Source: Tubiluchus corallicola
Taxonomy: Eukaryota; Priapulida; Priapulimorpha; Priapulimorphida; Tubiluchidae
Assembly: GCA_030141605.1 (NCBI GenBank)
Contig: JAQGDQ010000058.1
Location: forward strand, 633,352-697,351
DNA length: 64,000 nucleotides
Direction of reading: 5' to 3'
How positions within the stretch are numbered: the first letter of the stretch is position 1; each line of letters starts with the position of its first letter. A program made the position numbers and the translations under genes. Shown piece by piece: positions 16,200 through 27,270 of the stretch. The notes under the pieces are model-generated. The model saw only the letters and a list, made by a program, of their open reading frames with translations. It was not told the origin of the DNA and ran no database searches.

Positions 16200-19100
16200 C
16201 CTTACATTTTACGCATCACTACCGCTTTTGACTAACCACAGAATATTAGTCTTACATAGACTGGTGTAACGTTCACTTACTATACAATGTATGCTTATTT
16301 ATTTCTGCAGTTAGTAAAAATAGCTCAAAAAGTTGTCGAAAATAGTTTAATGTGTAACAGTCATTTTAATAAGGAGGAAATATGTGATAAAAAAGATGAA
16401 AGTGATCAGAGGAATTTGTAGTACTTGCGTAATTAGCTATACTTCCTCTGTCGAAACTAAAAGTAAAGTTAATTCGCACTAACAGAATTTTTATATACAA
16501 AAACCTAAATACAGTTTTCTTAAAAAAGCAATGCACAGAAATAAAAAAATGAGAGATCTACAGAAAATTCGGCTAAAGTTTATCATTCGCGCACGCAAGA
16601 AATTAGTTCATGAAGCGGATAGGGTTATGGTTAGGATATTGAAATTGTGCGGGGAATTATATAAAGTCCTTCAGAAAATTAATAAAAAATTCAAACTGTT
16701 CAAATTATTAACAACCAGCTGAATCTTTACCGCTCATCTCCAAAACATCACTTATCGTACTTCGATCGATGTCATTCGTGGTTAAAAAATATTTTTTGGC
16801 ATGCTGAAGTTGGAAATTGGTGGATTAATTTGTAGTTTTGGAATTATACTCGCAATACAGCAGCTTGCGACCTGTATCATAATTAAGGATTGTTATTAAT
16901 TATGCACTACATATTACCGTATCTTATATTACATTATAATTACAAGTATTGCGAAAATAATTAAATGTATTTTTGCGAAAAAATACAAATTACTTAGTCC
17001 ATCATCCATAACTGTAAGTGTTTGAAATACTTGTTTAAAATTCTCAATAAGTACTGTGCATGCCTACAAGATTTCAATTATTATATGCAGGGAAATTTTA
17101 TAACCTAATACAGCTTGCTGTGGTACAATCCCTTGACCCACATGAATTTTTAAACTTAATTATTTTATCGTAAATAATATATTGAGTTTAGTTGTTATTC
17201 ATGAATCGTGATTATAAAATTGCCCCGAGTCTTGACAGCACATTGCCCACTGCTTGTACTAATGTCGTGGCGCCATCTGGTGTAGATTTTTTCATTATAA
17301 CGCTTAGAATATACAGCTTTTCCGGTTCTTGCTGATTTTGCACACGCTGGTGTTATTGCTTATCATTAACAGGCAAACCAAATTGTTCCTCCGAACTTAT
17401 CCTCCAAAAAATATTACGTGACCATGAGTGCTTTTGCAACTAATCTTGCTGGTATAAAAACAATACTTGTTTCAACTTGAAAGTAAGATTGCATCAAGTA
17501 TTTGTACATATGTCAAAGCTTGAGTAATCAACGCAAAATTATGATTTTTATCATTTTTACAAGCCAGTCAAATTAAAACGATGCCATTTGCATTATTACC
17601 TATTTTGCCCTATGGATGAACATGAACTATGTTGAAATGTGCATTACAAAACTTTCCCAAAAAGATAACCTACATCTTCACCAACCACGTCTGATTACCA
17701 ATTAATATTAACCAAAACAAAAAGGTATTAGTCATGATCATTTATTAATAATGAGAATAAATCACAAATTTGTATGCACACAGTACGTACTATTAACAGA
17801 TACGCATGTTAACAATGTTTTTCAAACTTTCACAATAAAATTTTTAATTTGAAAATATATGCATAATTTACGTTCAAACTCATGAGTTAAAAGATACTTT
17901 AATAATGTGCCCATGAACCATAACAAAACAATTTGAAAGAAGTATTAAATAGCGCTTATGTAGCATGCGGATACGTTTTGGGTGGTGCGGAATAGATAAA
18001 ATCGGTTTATATTGTTTTCAATGCATCTGTCTATGTAGCCTACGTATGCGTTACTCTAATTCTGCAGCTATTTCCTATTGATCTCTTTCTGCAGGCTATT
18101 CCACCAGCAGACTATTTCCATAGGTGGAAAACTCATCCGCATCTGCAGGCTACACAAACGCCACTTAAAAATTGATACGTATAAGTATAATAAATTATTA
18201 CATGTTATCTTATTATCTTATTTATATATAAATATATATATATATATAAACATATATATATATATATATTGGTGTTAACATGATTACATTTCTAAGTAAT
18301 ACAGTTCAAGAGAAATATAAATAAAAAAATTTATATACTAACACAATAAGAAAAAAGCTGCTGCAAATACTGTTATCTTATAAATTGCATTTTTAAGAGT
18401 ATAATGAAGTAAATTACTTCTAGCTTATCAGTGTTTGTGCTAAGTTTAATCTTGCCACTAGGATTATTACTACATTCACATATAATGTTAGTTTAAGTGA
18501 CTACACCTACAATTTCCGTTTTTTTCTAACCTTTTCGACATTCTTTAGCTAACTGCCTCTGAAAGCTCTCAAAAATTTAAATTTATGCCATGCTTAGGCG
18601 GTTACAAAAAACTGTTAATATTAAAAATGTTTTTACACGATTAAGGCATCTTAACATATGGTATACAATATAAGATTCTTTAATGCAAAAATAGGTAGCA
18701 ATCAAATAAAATGTACAAAACATACCTTGTTGAATGACAGTCTGGCAAAAATAAAATAGTAAAAATAAAATTACTACAAACACCTTCAATGAGATTCAAA
18801 TGGCTCTAAGTCTTGAATTACACGAATTTAGAGAATAGGTGTACACGTACAAGAACCTAATAAAACTGATTATTCAGTGTTTATAATTGTTATACCCAGT
18901 GTCTATATTTTATGTGTTATCAAGCAATTACATATCTAAAATATAAAAATATTAACTACATTTTTATTAGTTAAATTTAATAACACAAAAAATGTCAGTT
19001 ACCATTGTTACACTACCCTTCTAAATGATTTTAGACTAGTACTGTGCAATAATTACTGTCAGTAGCTAACTAATTAATGAACTGTAGTGATAAGAATGCT

Positions 19101-19363
19101 ATATATATATACAATAAGTATTCATAATTATTATAAATACCAAAAAGGTTTAGCCTAATTTAAAATGTTATTACACAAAGCCAAAGAGCACGTATTGTAA
19201 AAATAAGCATAAAAGTATTTAAAAAAAGCCTAAATCTTAACTAAAAACAAAGATTTCTCCAAAAATAAACAGATCATGATTCAGTCGTCCCCAGTTAAAA
19301 TACCAGCTAAAAATACCAAGAATAAGGAAGGTTCCACTTTCATTCATAGCATACTATACAATT
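16200..19363. other. Intergenic DNA downstream of the SUR-like gene
   Basis: Very AT-rich. A 63-codon lysine-rich frame at 16531-16722 has no supporting feature. Some of this may be 3' UTR of the SUR-like gene. Confidence 0.45.
18213..18270. repeat. AT dinucleotide tract
   Basis: Two blocks of (AT)n separated by a short interruption. Confidence 0.9.
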
Positions 19364-19369
19364 TTTATT
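19364..19369 (-). terminator. Candidate polyadenylation signal for the SUR-like gene
   Basis: AATAAA on the minus strand lies about 330 bases past the TAA stop codon. The region is so AT-rich that such hexamers occur by chance, and other candidates lie further downstream. Confidence 0.3.
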
Positions 19370-19699
19370 TCATAAACGTGAAATAACTTTGTGTTAAGAG
19401 GATAAAGCAAATATTATCATCAGTGTAATTTATCTCTACTCAGGAAACAAAGCACCCAATTTCATCAATTTTTTACAGACCTAAAAAAAATCTGCAAGCA
19501 CGTACACTGTATAAATTCCTTATTTACAAATTTAGGGCAAACACTCAGACCAGACTTCCGATATGAAATTCTAATCACAGCTTTTTTAATTTAGATTTCT
19601 TTAACAACACACAAAAAAAATTATTCAAAATCATGAAGATCCTAAAGATGGCCTTTAAAAGACTGAAATTCTGGTTATTAACACTTTTAATGCAAGATA

Positions 19700-22600
19700 T
19701 TAAATTTTAGATGAAATTGGTTTCTTTTTCAGGGTACCAGCTTTATCTGCTCTGAACAAAGCAGTAAATTCCCCAAGCGGGTTCAACAAAAGCTTCTTAG
19801 GGGGTCCTTTTTCTACAATTTTGCCATTGTCTAACACAATCACAGTGTCAGCACTCATGATTGTTGCAATTCTGTGTGCTATTATTAGGACGGTTGAATC
19901 TGCAAACTCTTCCTTAATAATTTGCTGAACTTTTGCATCAGTTTCCGAATCCAATGATGCTGTAGCTTCGTCCATAACTAATACTTTAGATTTTTTTAAC
20001 AGAACTCTACCCAAACAAAACAACTGCTTTTCACCAACACTGAAATTTTCTCCACCTTCTGTAACTATTGCATCAAGCCCTCCTAAGGCTACAACAGCCT
20101 CTTTCAGCTGGACAGTATCTAAAGCTTTCCATATTATTTCATCGGAGAACTTTTCTTCAGGATCCACATTGAATCGAACAGTTCCAGCAAACAGTACTGG
20201 TTCTTGGGGTATTATAGATAACCTTGATCGCAAAACTGTCAGATGCACATGAGCTAAATCGTGATCATCAACAAAAATTTTCCCTTCAAACATATCAATT
20301 ATGCGGAATAATCCCAAGACTAATGAAGACTTACCGCTCCCGGTACGACCACATACGCCAACAGTTTCACCTGGCTTGATTGTTATGGAGATATTTTGCA
20401 CAACAGGATCCAGACTGGCATCATACCTTAAAGAGATATCTTTAAAAATGATTTCTCCATGTTCTGGCCAATCATCTGCTGGTGTTACATTACCCGTCTT
20501 ACTCACGTACTCCTCTACATCAATATCGCTATAGTATTTAATCCTTTCAACAGAACTCATTTGCATCTCAACATCTGCGATCATTCGAATGACCCAGTTT
20601 AACATACCAGCAAGCATCAAAGCATAAGCAATAGCAAGACCAACCAGGCCAGGGTCTGCATTTAGAGACAGTGCAGCAGTCAAGCTGCATATAGTCGACA
20701 GTAAAACAATAACTGTTCCTAAATAATCTAGGCGGACACCCAGCCATCTCTGGGCACAGTTAACAAACATAAATGCTGTATTGTTTTGGTCAATGACTTT
20801 CAAAATCTGCTTTTTGAAACGAAATTGCTCCCCAAATGAACGAATAGTTGTCAAGCCATTTAATGTCTCAGATGTATGAATAAAAATTGGTGATTTACTA
20901 ATACTGTCCAGTCTCTGCAATTCTCTAGAAGATGCACGGAAGAATTTCTGGACGAAATAGTAAATAATGATAATAGGAATAGCAGGTAATATAAACCATG
21001 GAGTAGCTATGCAGTTTACAATGATAGCTGCTGCAACAGAAAGGAATGTTTTAGCTGCCTGCTGAATTGTTATGGCTAGTCTCTGATCAACCATATTTGT
21101 ATCTGAAGAAAATCTGTTTAATATACGCCCTAGAGGCGTGGTATCAAAAAACCTCATTGGAGCCAAAATAATAGTATCCAGCATTTTTTGATGAATTTGC
21201 TTAGATGCCTTTAATGCTGCAAATTCTGCAATAAGTGCACATATTAAAGCCATGACAATCCCCGCAATGGACAATGCTATGTACCCACAGATATAGTAAT
21301 CAACGTCACTTTCAACTACTGTTGCATTATCTGTTAAACCTTCTTTTAAGGCAGTATCTGCAGAAGACCATGAAGCTAAAAACAAATGGGTTCCTACTTC
21401 GATGCACTGTCGAATTATATTCAACAGTAAAGCGATTACGGCTACTGCAATGCCCCATGCAGCGAAATATATGCCATACACTGATAAAGAAACTGTGCCT
21501 GACTTTTTCTCTTCAGCAGCTACGAGTTTCCCTCGTGAAGTATCAGCTTCAGTTGTGTCAAGAACTTTTTCCTCTGCTTCAGCAATGCCCTCTTTACCAA
21601 TTACAGTGACTGCATCTTTAAAATGAACTTTTCGTCTCATTACGTCTTCCTCGAAAATTTCTGTGTCTGGGATGTCTTCAGCATCATCGCAAGTTAAAGG
21701 TGGCACTGTAGGATCACGAGACACTTGTCTATGTAAACACATACGACTTGGTCGTTTGGAATAAGGACCCTCTTCTCCACAACTCGATTCAACAGAATAG
21801 ATTCTTTGAAGCTTTTTGATATGAGCCTTTTTTGACCAGTGTTCAGGCATCTGGCTCTTTGCCCTCAAAAAACTGACTGCCCGTTGAACGTTACACTCTT
21901 TTTCGTCTATATTTCTCAAACCACAAACAGTTTTGCACCATGACTCTACCAAACGCTCATCCTTTCCTGCAATTTCCTCCAAAGTTCCCTGCTGGGTAAT
22001 AGTGCCATCACTCATTGCTATAATTTGATCTGCCTCCTTCAAGTACTGAATTTGATGGGTAACTAATACCACTGTTTTACATTTTTTAACTAGCAATTTC
22101 ATTATTCCTTCTTGAAATAAGTGTTTAGAAACATGAGCATCCAAAGCTGATAATGGATCATCTAAAATCACCACCGAAGCCTTTGAATAGATAGCACGTG
22201 CAACACTAATCCGTTGCTTCTGACCACCACTAAGATTAATCCCCTTCTCTCCAATTTCAGTTTGATCACCAGCAGGTAAAAGGTTAATGTCGGTTTCCAA
22301 TGCACAAGCATCAACTACAGTCTTATACCATCTGTGGTCAAAAGAATGCCCAAACAAAATATTTTCTTTTAATGTTGCATTCAACAGCCATGGTCTCTGT
22401 GCGGCATATGCAACGCGTGGTTCCCTGCACCAGTCTACACTGCCACAAAGACACTCCATCTCACCAAGCAGAGCACTTAACAGAGATGTTTTCCCACATG
22501 CAACTTGCCCGACAATCATTGTCAACTTGCCTTCGGGTATATCGAGATTTATATCTTCCAAAATGGCTTCATGTGTTTCCAGATCCCAAGCAAAACGACC

Positions 22601-24613
22601 ATTTGTCACCTCGACAACTACCCAACTTGGTTTGATCATCTGCATAAGCTGATCCTCAGAAAGAGATGCCTGACTCCTCCTTTTAGAAGCTGCAGACTGG
22701 ATACTGTAAGTATCATCTCCAGGTCCAATAATTTTAACGCTGCCATTTTCAAAAGTATAGTCTGCACCAAATGGCCTCTCATCAGCTGCATCCAAACCAT
22801 AACGAGTAACCTCTGGAGCTTCCAAAAATTTTATTATCCGCCTTGTACTGACTGTGGCTCCAACAAATGTTTGCACAAGGATAGGAAACAAAATCAATGG
22901 AATATTCAACAAATTAAACAAAGCCAAAGCAGAAAATGCTCTTGCGACAGTCAAATTCTCCTTCTCAATAGAAGCATAAACACCAAATGACACAAGCGTA
23001 ACTAGAATTGGTGCTGACTGAGTAATGAATGAGGTAAAAGACCTATAAATTGCAGACTTCAGCAAAAGACGAAGTTCACCTTTTCTTACAGTTTCAATTT
23101 GCTCGGAATACATGTGTTCCCATGCATAAAGCTTGAGTAGTTTAATTCCCTGAAGAAGCTCATTTGTTAGTTTCAACCTTTCGTCCGACTTATCTAGCGT
23201 TGACTTTTGAACAACTGAAAGCTGTCTTGCTATGAAGTATTGTACTGGAGCTAATACCACAATCATGGCAGCACCAATAAGTGCACTTGACCCCAATGTG
23301 TTGTACAGTAAATAGATAGTTATAGCTATCTGCAAAGGAGAACTCCATGCATAATGAAACACCCACATCATCATTAGCAAGTTAAATGCATCAGTAGACA
23401 TGTGATTAGTAATTTGACCTATTGTCATTTCTCCACCTGACATAGACCAACTATTAAGAACCAACACCTTGTCATAAATCATGCCCTGAATAGCAGCTCT
23501 CAGATGAAGACCTTCAACTAATGTTACATGGGTAAAAGCTACCAAAAGTGTACTTTTAACTAGATATGCTATGAATACTAAAACTGCAAGAACATAACCA
23601 TTCGATATAAAGTCACTTATAGTTATGTAATAAACATTAGGTGACTTTACATCTAGTAAGCCTTCTCTGACACTATAAACATACGACACAATTCCAGTGA
23701 TAGCAAGTGGTCCAACAAAGCCTAGCAAGTCATTCAGAAGCTTGAAGATTCCACCTACTACCATACGAGGCCAGAATGCTTTTGCGTAGCATCTCCACAA
23801 TGACGGACTCTGATGTCTTGCACCTGCACGCTCCCTCTCTTTTTCATAGACCTGACTGAAATAAATGTAATGCTTCTCAGACCGTTCTGCGCTGGGGAGG
23901 GAACCCAAGTCACTCATCTCTAAAGGGTCTTTAAAACCCTGCCATAGAATACTGTTCATCCACCAAAATGTACATTTTGATATAAAGTTTGCATATGTGT
24001 GTAAATAACGAGTTTCAGAAAGCTCAGCAGGTGCAGTCAAAAAATGGGGAAACTTCGTGAATACATATTTCTGTGCAAGTAGTACGTTAATTTCAACTAA
24101 CAATAGTATAAAGTACAGAATAATAATATCCCATGTTAAATCAAGTCGTAAATGCTTAATTGACAAACCCACTTTGTGTAATAAAGTCACCTTAGCAACC
24201 TTCAGTGACAGCACAGTGATCCAGTAAGCAAACAAGCCAAGCAAAAACTTTGGTTTGTTCCATGTTTCAACAAAGTGGTAGTAAATGATGCTACATAACG
24301 AAGCAGCGAGTCCTATTAGATGAGGCACATATGTGTGTGCACCACCTACACTGCTGTATGCCTTTGAAATAGCACCTTCAGCGATCTCACAAACATTAAA
24401 AAAGACGAGAATAAATGTCACCAACCACCTTATACTGTGCCCTTGGAAATGCACCCAGGACTGAGATTCTGGCTCCTTGTAAAACACTTTTCTGTAAATC
24501 GGTAGCACCAGAACACAGTAGAGTATAAATAAACACTGGAAAATCATGTAGGCAGTGTCCACTTTGCATTCTTGGCTTGATGCCAAAGTTAAATTTTTTC
24601 CACAAAATTCCAT
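19700..24613 (-). CDS. Sulfonylurea-receptor-like ABCC transporter (SUR, ABCC8/9-type), intronless
   Basis: One unbroken reading frame encodes about 1637 residues. I start it at the ATG at 24613-24611 because it has an A at -3 and a G at +4, and because MEFCGKN resembles the SUR amino terminus; the frame stays open upstream only without another ATG. An extra N-terminal membrane domain (TMD0) carries the SUR-like stretch HSIRW...VCEIAEG at about residues 60-80. Then come TMD1, NBD1 (Walker A GQVACGKT 702-709, signature LSGGQ 794-798, Walker B VVILDD 814-819), a charged linker of about 140 residues, TMD2, and NBD2 (Walker A GRTGSGKSS 1422-1430, degenerate signature FSVGEKQ 1524-1530, Walker B VLVMDE 1544-1549, H-loop His 1580). 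In known families SUR proteins are plasma-membrane subunits that gate Kir6 potassium channels with nucleotide state. Human SURs are about 1550-1580 residues. An MRP-type ABCC is the alternative, but TMD0 and the NBD2 signature favour SUR. The single exon is unusual. Confidence 0.92.
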   Translation of the reverse strand: MEFCGKNLTLASSQECKVDTAYMIFQCLFILYCVLVLPIYRKVFYKEPESQSWVHFQGHSIRWLVTFILVFFNVCEIAEGAISKAYSSVGGAHTYVPHLIGLAASLCSIIYYHFVETWNKPKFLLGLFAYWITVLSLKVAKVTLLHKVGLSIKHLRLDLTWDIIILYFILLLVEINVLLAQKYVFTKFPHFLTAPAELSETRYLHTYANFISKCTFWWMNSILWQGFKDPLEMSDLGSLPSAERSEKHYIYFSQVYEKERERAGARHQSPSLWRCYAKAFWPRMVVGGIFKLLNDLLGFVGPLAITGIVSYVYSVREGLLDVKSPNVYYITISDFISNGYVLAVLVFIAYLVKSTLLVAFTHVTLVEGLHLRAAIQGMIYDKVLVLNSWSMSGGEMTIGQITNHMSTDAFNLLMMMWVFHYAWSSPLQIAITIYLLYNTLGSSALIGAAMIVVLAPVQYFIARQLSVVQKSTLDKSDERLKLTNELLQGIKLLKLYAWEHMYSEQIETVRKGELRLLLKSAIYRSFTSFITQSAPILVTLVSFGVYASIEKENLTVARAFSALALFNLLNIPLILFPILVQTFVGATVSTRRIIKFLEAPEVTRYGLDAADERPFGADYTFENGSVKIIGPGDDTYSIQSAASKRRSQASLSEDQLMQMIKPSWVVVEVTNGRFAWDLETHEAILEDINLDIPEGKLTMIVGQVACGKTSLLSALLGEMECLCGSVDWCREPRVAYAAQRPWLLNATLKENILFGHSFDHRWYKTVVDACALETDINLLPAGDQTEIGEKGINLSGGQKQRISVARAIYSKASVVILDDPLSALDAHVSKHLFQEGIMKLLVKKCKTVVLVTHQIQYLKEADQIIAMSDGTITQQGTLEEIAGKDERLVESWCKTVCGLRNIDEKECNVQRAVSFLRAKSQMPEHWSKKAHIKKLQRIYSVESSCGEEGPYSKRPSRMCLHRQVSRDPTVPPLTCDDAEDIPDTEIFEEDVMRRKVHFKDAVTVIGKEGIAEAEEKVLDTTEADTSRGKLVAAEEKKSGTVSLSVYGIYFAAWGIAVAVIALLLNIIRQCIEVGTHLFLASWSSADTALKEGLTDNATVVESDVDYYICGYIALSIAGIVMALICALIAEFAALKASKQIHQKMLDTIILAPMRFFDTTPLGRILNRFSSDTNMVDQRLAITIQQAAKTFLSVAAAIIVNCIATPWFILPAIPIIIIYYFVQKFFRASSRELQRLDSISKSPIFIHTSETLNGLTTIRSFGEQFRFKKQILKVIDQNNTAFMFVNCAQRWLGVRLDYLGTVIVLLSTICSLTAALSLNADPGLVGLAIAYALMLAGMLNWVIRMIADVEMQMSSVERIKYYSDIDVEEYVSKTGNVTPADDWPEHGEIIFKDISLRYDASLDPVVQNISITIKPGETVGVCGRTGSGKSSLVLGLFRIIDMFEGKIFVDDHDLAHVHLTVLRSRLSIIPQEPVLFAGTVRFNVDPEEKFSDEIIWKALDTVQLKEAVVALGGLDAIVTEGGENFSVGEKQLFCLGRVLLKKSKVLVMDEATASLDSETDAKVQQIIKEEFADSTVLIIAHRIATIMSADTVIVLDNGKIVEKGPPKKLLLNPLGEFTALFRADKAGTLKKKPISSKI

Positions 24614-26230
24614 TTTTGTACGTTTATCTGTAGCTTGATTCAAAAGGTCATAGAAAAGTAACACATAAGTACTTTTAAATAAAATTTGTTCAAGGCGCCC
24701 GTGCTTTTCGCCGGCTAAAATTATGCGGTGATATCGTTCTGCTGAGTCATTTCGTTGTGCTGTATACAGTTATACACACACTTGTCAATAGATGCCTGCA
24801 ACACAGAACAGATAAGTTCAATTGAGACAGTATTGGCTGCATTGCGTATCAAGAAGCATAATCAGCCAATAAATATCGCCAACAGCTTCCTGCAGTAAAC
24901 ACGCTGTCAAACCCATATTTCAGTGGCAGTAAAAACAAATTAAACCTAAGCTACAGCAAACAAACTAAACTTTACGACACTTTAACAACCCATCACACCG
25001 TATAATACAGATAAATGCGCTGAGTGGCAAGTTGTAAATAGTTCGGAAAGCAAATAAAAAGAAAACACGTCTTGCGCTACTACCGACCCGAAAGAAACCT
25101 AATTGTTTCACTTAGTTGACGCGTAAGCGCATACGCTTGTCTAAAATCTCAGTTAGTGACCTAACGTTCTTGAACATTTTCGCAAAAATTTGAAAGTAGA
25201 GCGGACCGGCATGTGCTCGATGTATATATCCGCGTGCCTAGGAACATTGTACAACCAGCTGCCTACTGTCCTGCATTACTGAAGTAACACTCAAGCGGTA
25301 ACTTACCTGGTTAAAAAGTAGCTAGCTAGTGCAGTTCAAAATTAGCAAGCTGTAGAAAGAGAACGTTAGGTACCGCTCCTTTCAAATTCCAGACGCGCAT
25401 GGGCGCCGCCGATAGTAATAAAGATTGTCTATTCGTGGCAAAGTAATTTTTTCTCAGGCCCATTAGACACGATTTAGTGCATTTAGCTCAGTCGAAAATT
25501 TTTAAAACTTGTTTCAGTGTCAAGGATAATATAGTTCATTCAATACTTTAAAAACAGTTTGCTTCCTTTGAATTCTATGAGGGATATGTCATTATATTAT
25601 AAAACTTGTTTTTGTATTTTTAGTTTTAGCGTCTAAAATATACTTTCACATGATGCTATTCAGTCAGCCTGTATATTATAGTCCGACAGCCCAGAGGGGT
25701 TCGGTCAAACGAGCGAGGTACAAATATCTAACTGTTCCATCATTTACGGAACTACTTAAGATGTACTGAACTGGACGTCTATTGGGTGCCATTTTCTGCA
25801 TGTGAATCCTGGCATCGTCTAAGGTGGCCCAGAAAAGCTCTGAATTAAAAATTGAGGTTACCACTTAAAACTGGGGCTCAAAACCCTCAAATCAATAGGG
25901 GTGTGGACGACAGATACGTCAGTCACTGCATAACATTTCCCGCCCCCAGACACCAGTAGGACTTCAACACATGTAAGCATGAAACATAGCACTTTTTCTC
26001 CCTTTCTACGTAACCTGCTGATAACAGGTCACTGAGATCATGCTGTGCTTTCGTGTTCCCTTGGATAAGCTGTTTTCGGTTGTATCTGCGACAATTTGGA
26101 AGCAAATCCAAACTGGACTGCCGGATATGACTGGTATGCTGCCTGCGCTCAGCTGTACTTAGTAAACAAGTTAATAATTGTACTGAAGTGTAAACAAATT
26201 AATGCCAACATTAATAAGGATTTTTTTAAA
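24614..26230. other. Upstream region of the SUR-like gene
   Basis: CpG-containing patches (about 24690-24720, 25080-25140 and 25200-25420) suggest its promoter or 5' UTR, but no clear core element was found. No divergent gene recognised. Confidence 0.4.
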
Positions 26231-26405
26231 TCTGATTGGATGAAATGCTTTGGCCGGCCGGCACACGCCGTACAAAATAGAACTCATTTCTATTTTAGGG
26301 CAGCCGTTGTCTCCACGGCGACTTCGGTAAATTCCGTGTATCATTTTTCATTTGAAATTAATGTAGTCTAATTTGGGCGGCCGGCTTATGTATTTTGGCG
26401 GCCGA
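26231..26405. repeat. GC-rich dispersed repeat, copy 1
   Basis: It runs from CTGATTGGATGAAATGC through GGCCGGCCGGC and AAATTCCGTGTATCAT to TTTTGGCGGCCG. The second copy is at 27080-27270 in the same direction. It has no coding sequence; CCGG-rich motifs lie at both ends. Confidence 0.75.
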
Positions 26406-27079
26406 GTATCATTAGCTTAACAGACTGTGGGTTTTCTTCTGCATACAGGCCGAGCTCGAATCCCAGGACCACCTGTATTGAAGCAAACAATTGTTATCTG
26501 TGTTATTTTCTTGCAAACACCGCCTGGCAACCGTTCGGCGATGTATAAAAGAGAGCGCTGCAGTAATGACGGCCCTAATGGAGACCCTACACCCAAAAAT
26601 TTCGCCGGCATTTAGTTTCAGTACTTTTTAATGTTCAAAATTAAATCTATAATCAATTATTTAGGAGATTATCTTGTTTTTAAGCTCAATTTTTGTGTCA
26701 CTATTAGGGTTCCCATCACTCCTGATTTAGCCCGGTTTCTCCTGAAACTCAGCCATACATCCGTAATTCGGTTTGATTTTTGAAAAATTGTGGAATCTTC
26801 TGATTCCGACCATCACATTAACATTTAAGTGGAAAAAACAAAAATACATCTTGCGTGCTATTGAACCGTTGCATAAGGCTAGCTAAGAACTGCAATATTT
26901 CTTGTAAATAGCATAGAAAACCTATTAAATCAAATTTAAATGGTTACATGGCTTCCGTTGAATGCGTGATGCAAGTCTTCTTCCGGTTTAATTTAAATTC
27001 ACTCAACATAAACCATCTATCCGTTTACAGCATTCGTGCATGTCGTGTCCAATATCTTGCCGGAAAATCAAAAACCAAC

Positions 27080-27270
27080 GCTGATTGGATAAAATACTTG
27101 GCCGGCCGGCGCACGCTGTACAAAATATTTCTAATTTAGTGCGGCTATTGTCTTCACGGCCACTTCGATAAATTCCGTGTATCATCTTTGATTTGAAATT
27201 AATGTTGTCTAATTTCGACGGTCGTTTTATCACGGCCAACGTCGGCCGGTTTGTGCATTTTGGCGGCCGT
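27080..27270. repeat. GC-rich dispersed repeat, copy 2
   Basis: Same order of blocks as 26231-26405 (CTGATTGGATAAAATAC, GGCCGGCCGGC, AAATTCCGTGTATCAT, TTTTGGCGGCCG) with many substitutions and a short extra segment near GTCGGCCGG. The surrounding DNA of the two copies is unrelated, which argues against LTRs. Confidence 0.75.

Noticed and set aside
16531-16722. 63-residue lysine-rich protein
   Set aside because: Basic composition is expected from A-rich DNA and no other support exists.
20301-22990. Open frames on the plus strand across the SUR-like gene (up to 161 codons)
   Set aside because: They are antisense to a strongly supported coding region and have no domains of their own.
24614-24664. 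Extra 17 residues at the start of the SUR-like frame
   Set aside because: They begin at GTG, not ATG. The ATG at 24613 has a better context and matches the expected SUR start.
26440-26475. tRNA-like B-box (GCTCGAATCCC)
   Set aside because: No matching A-box or clover-leaf could be drawn.
26231-27270. LTR retrotransposon with paired LTRs
   Set aside because: The flanks of the two copies differ, there is no primer-binding site or polyprotein between them, and the units are not identical.
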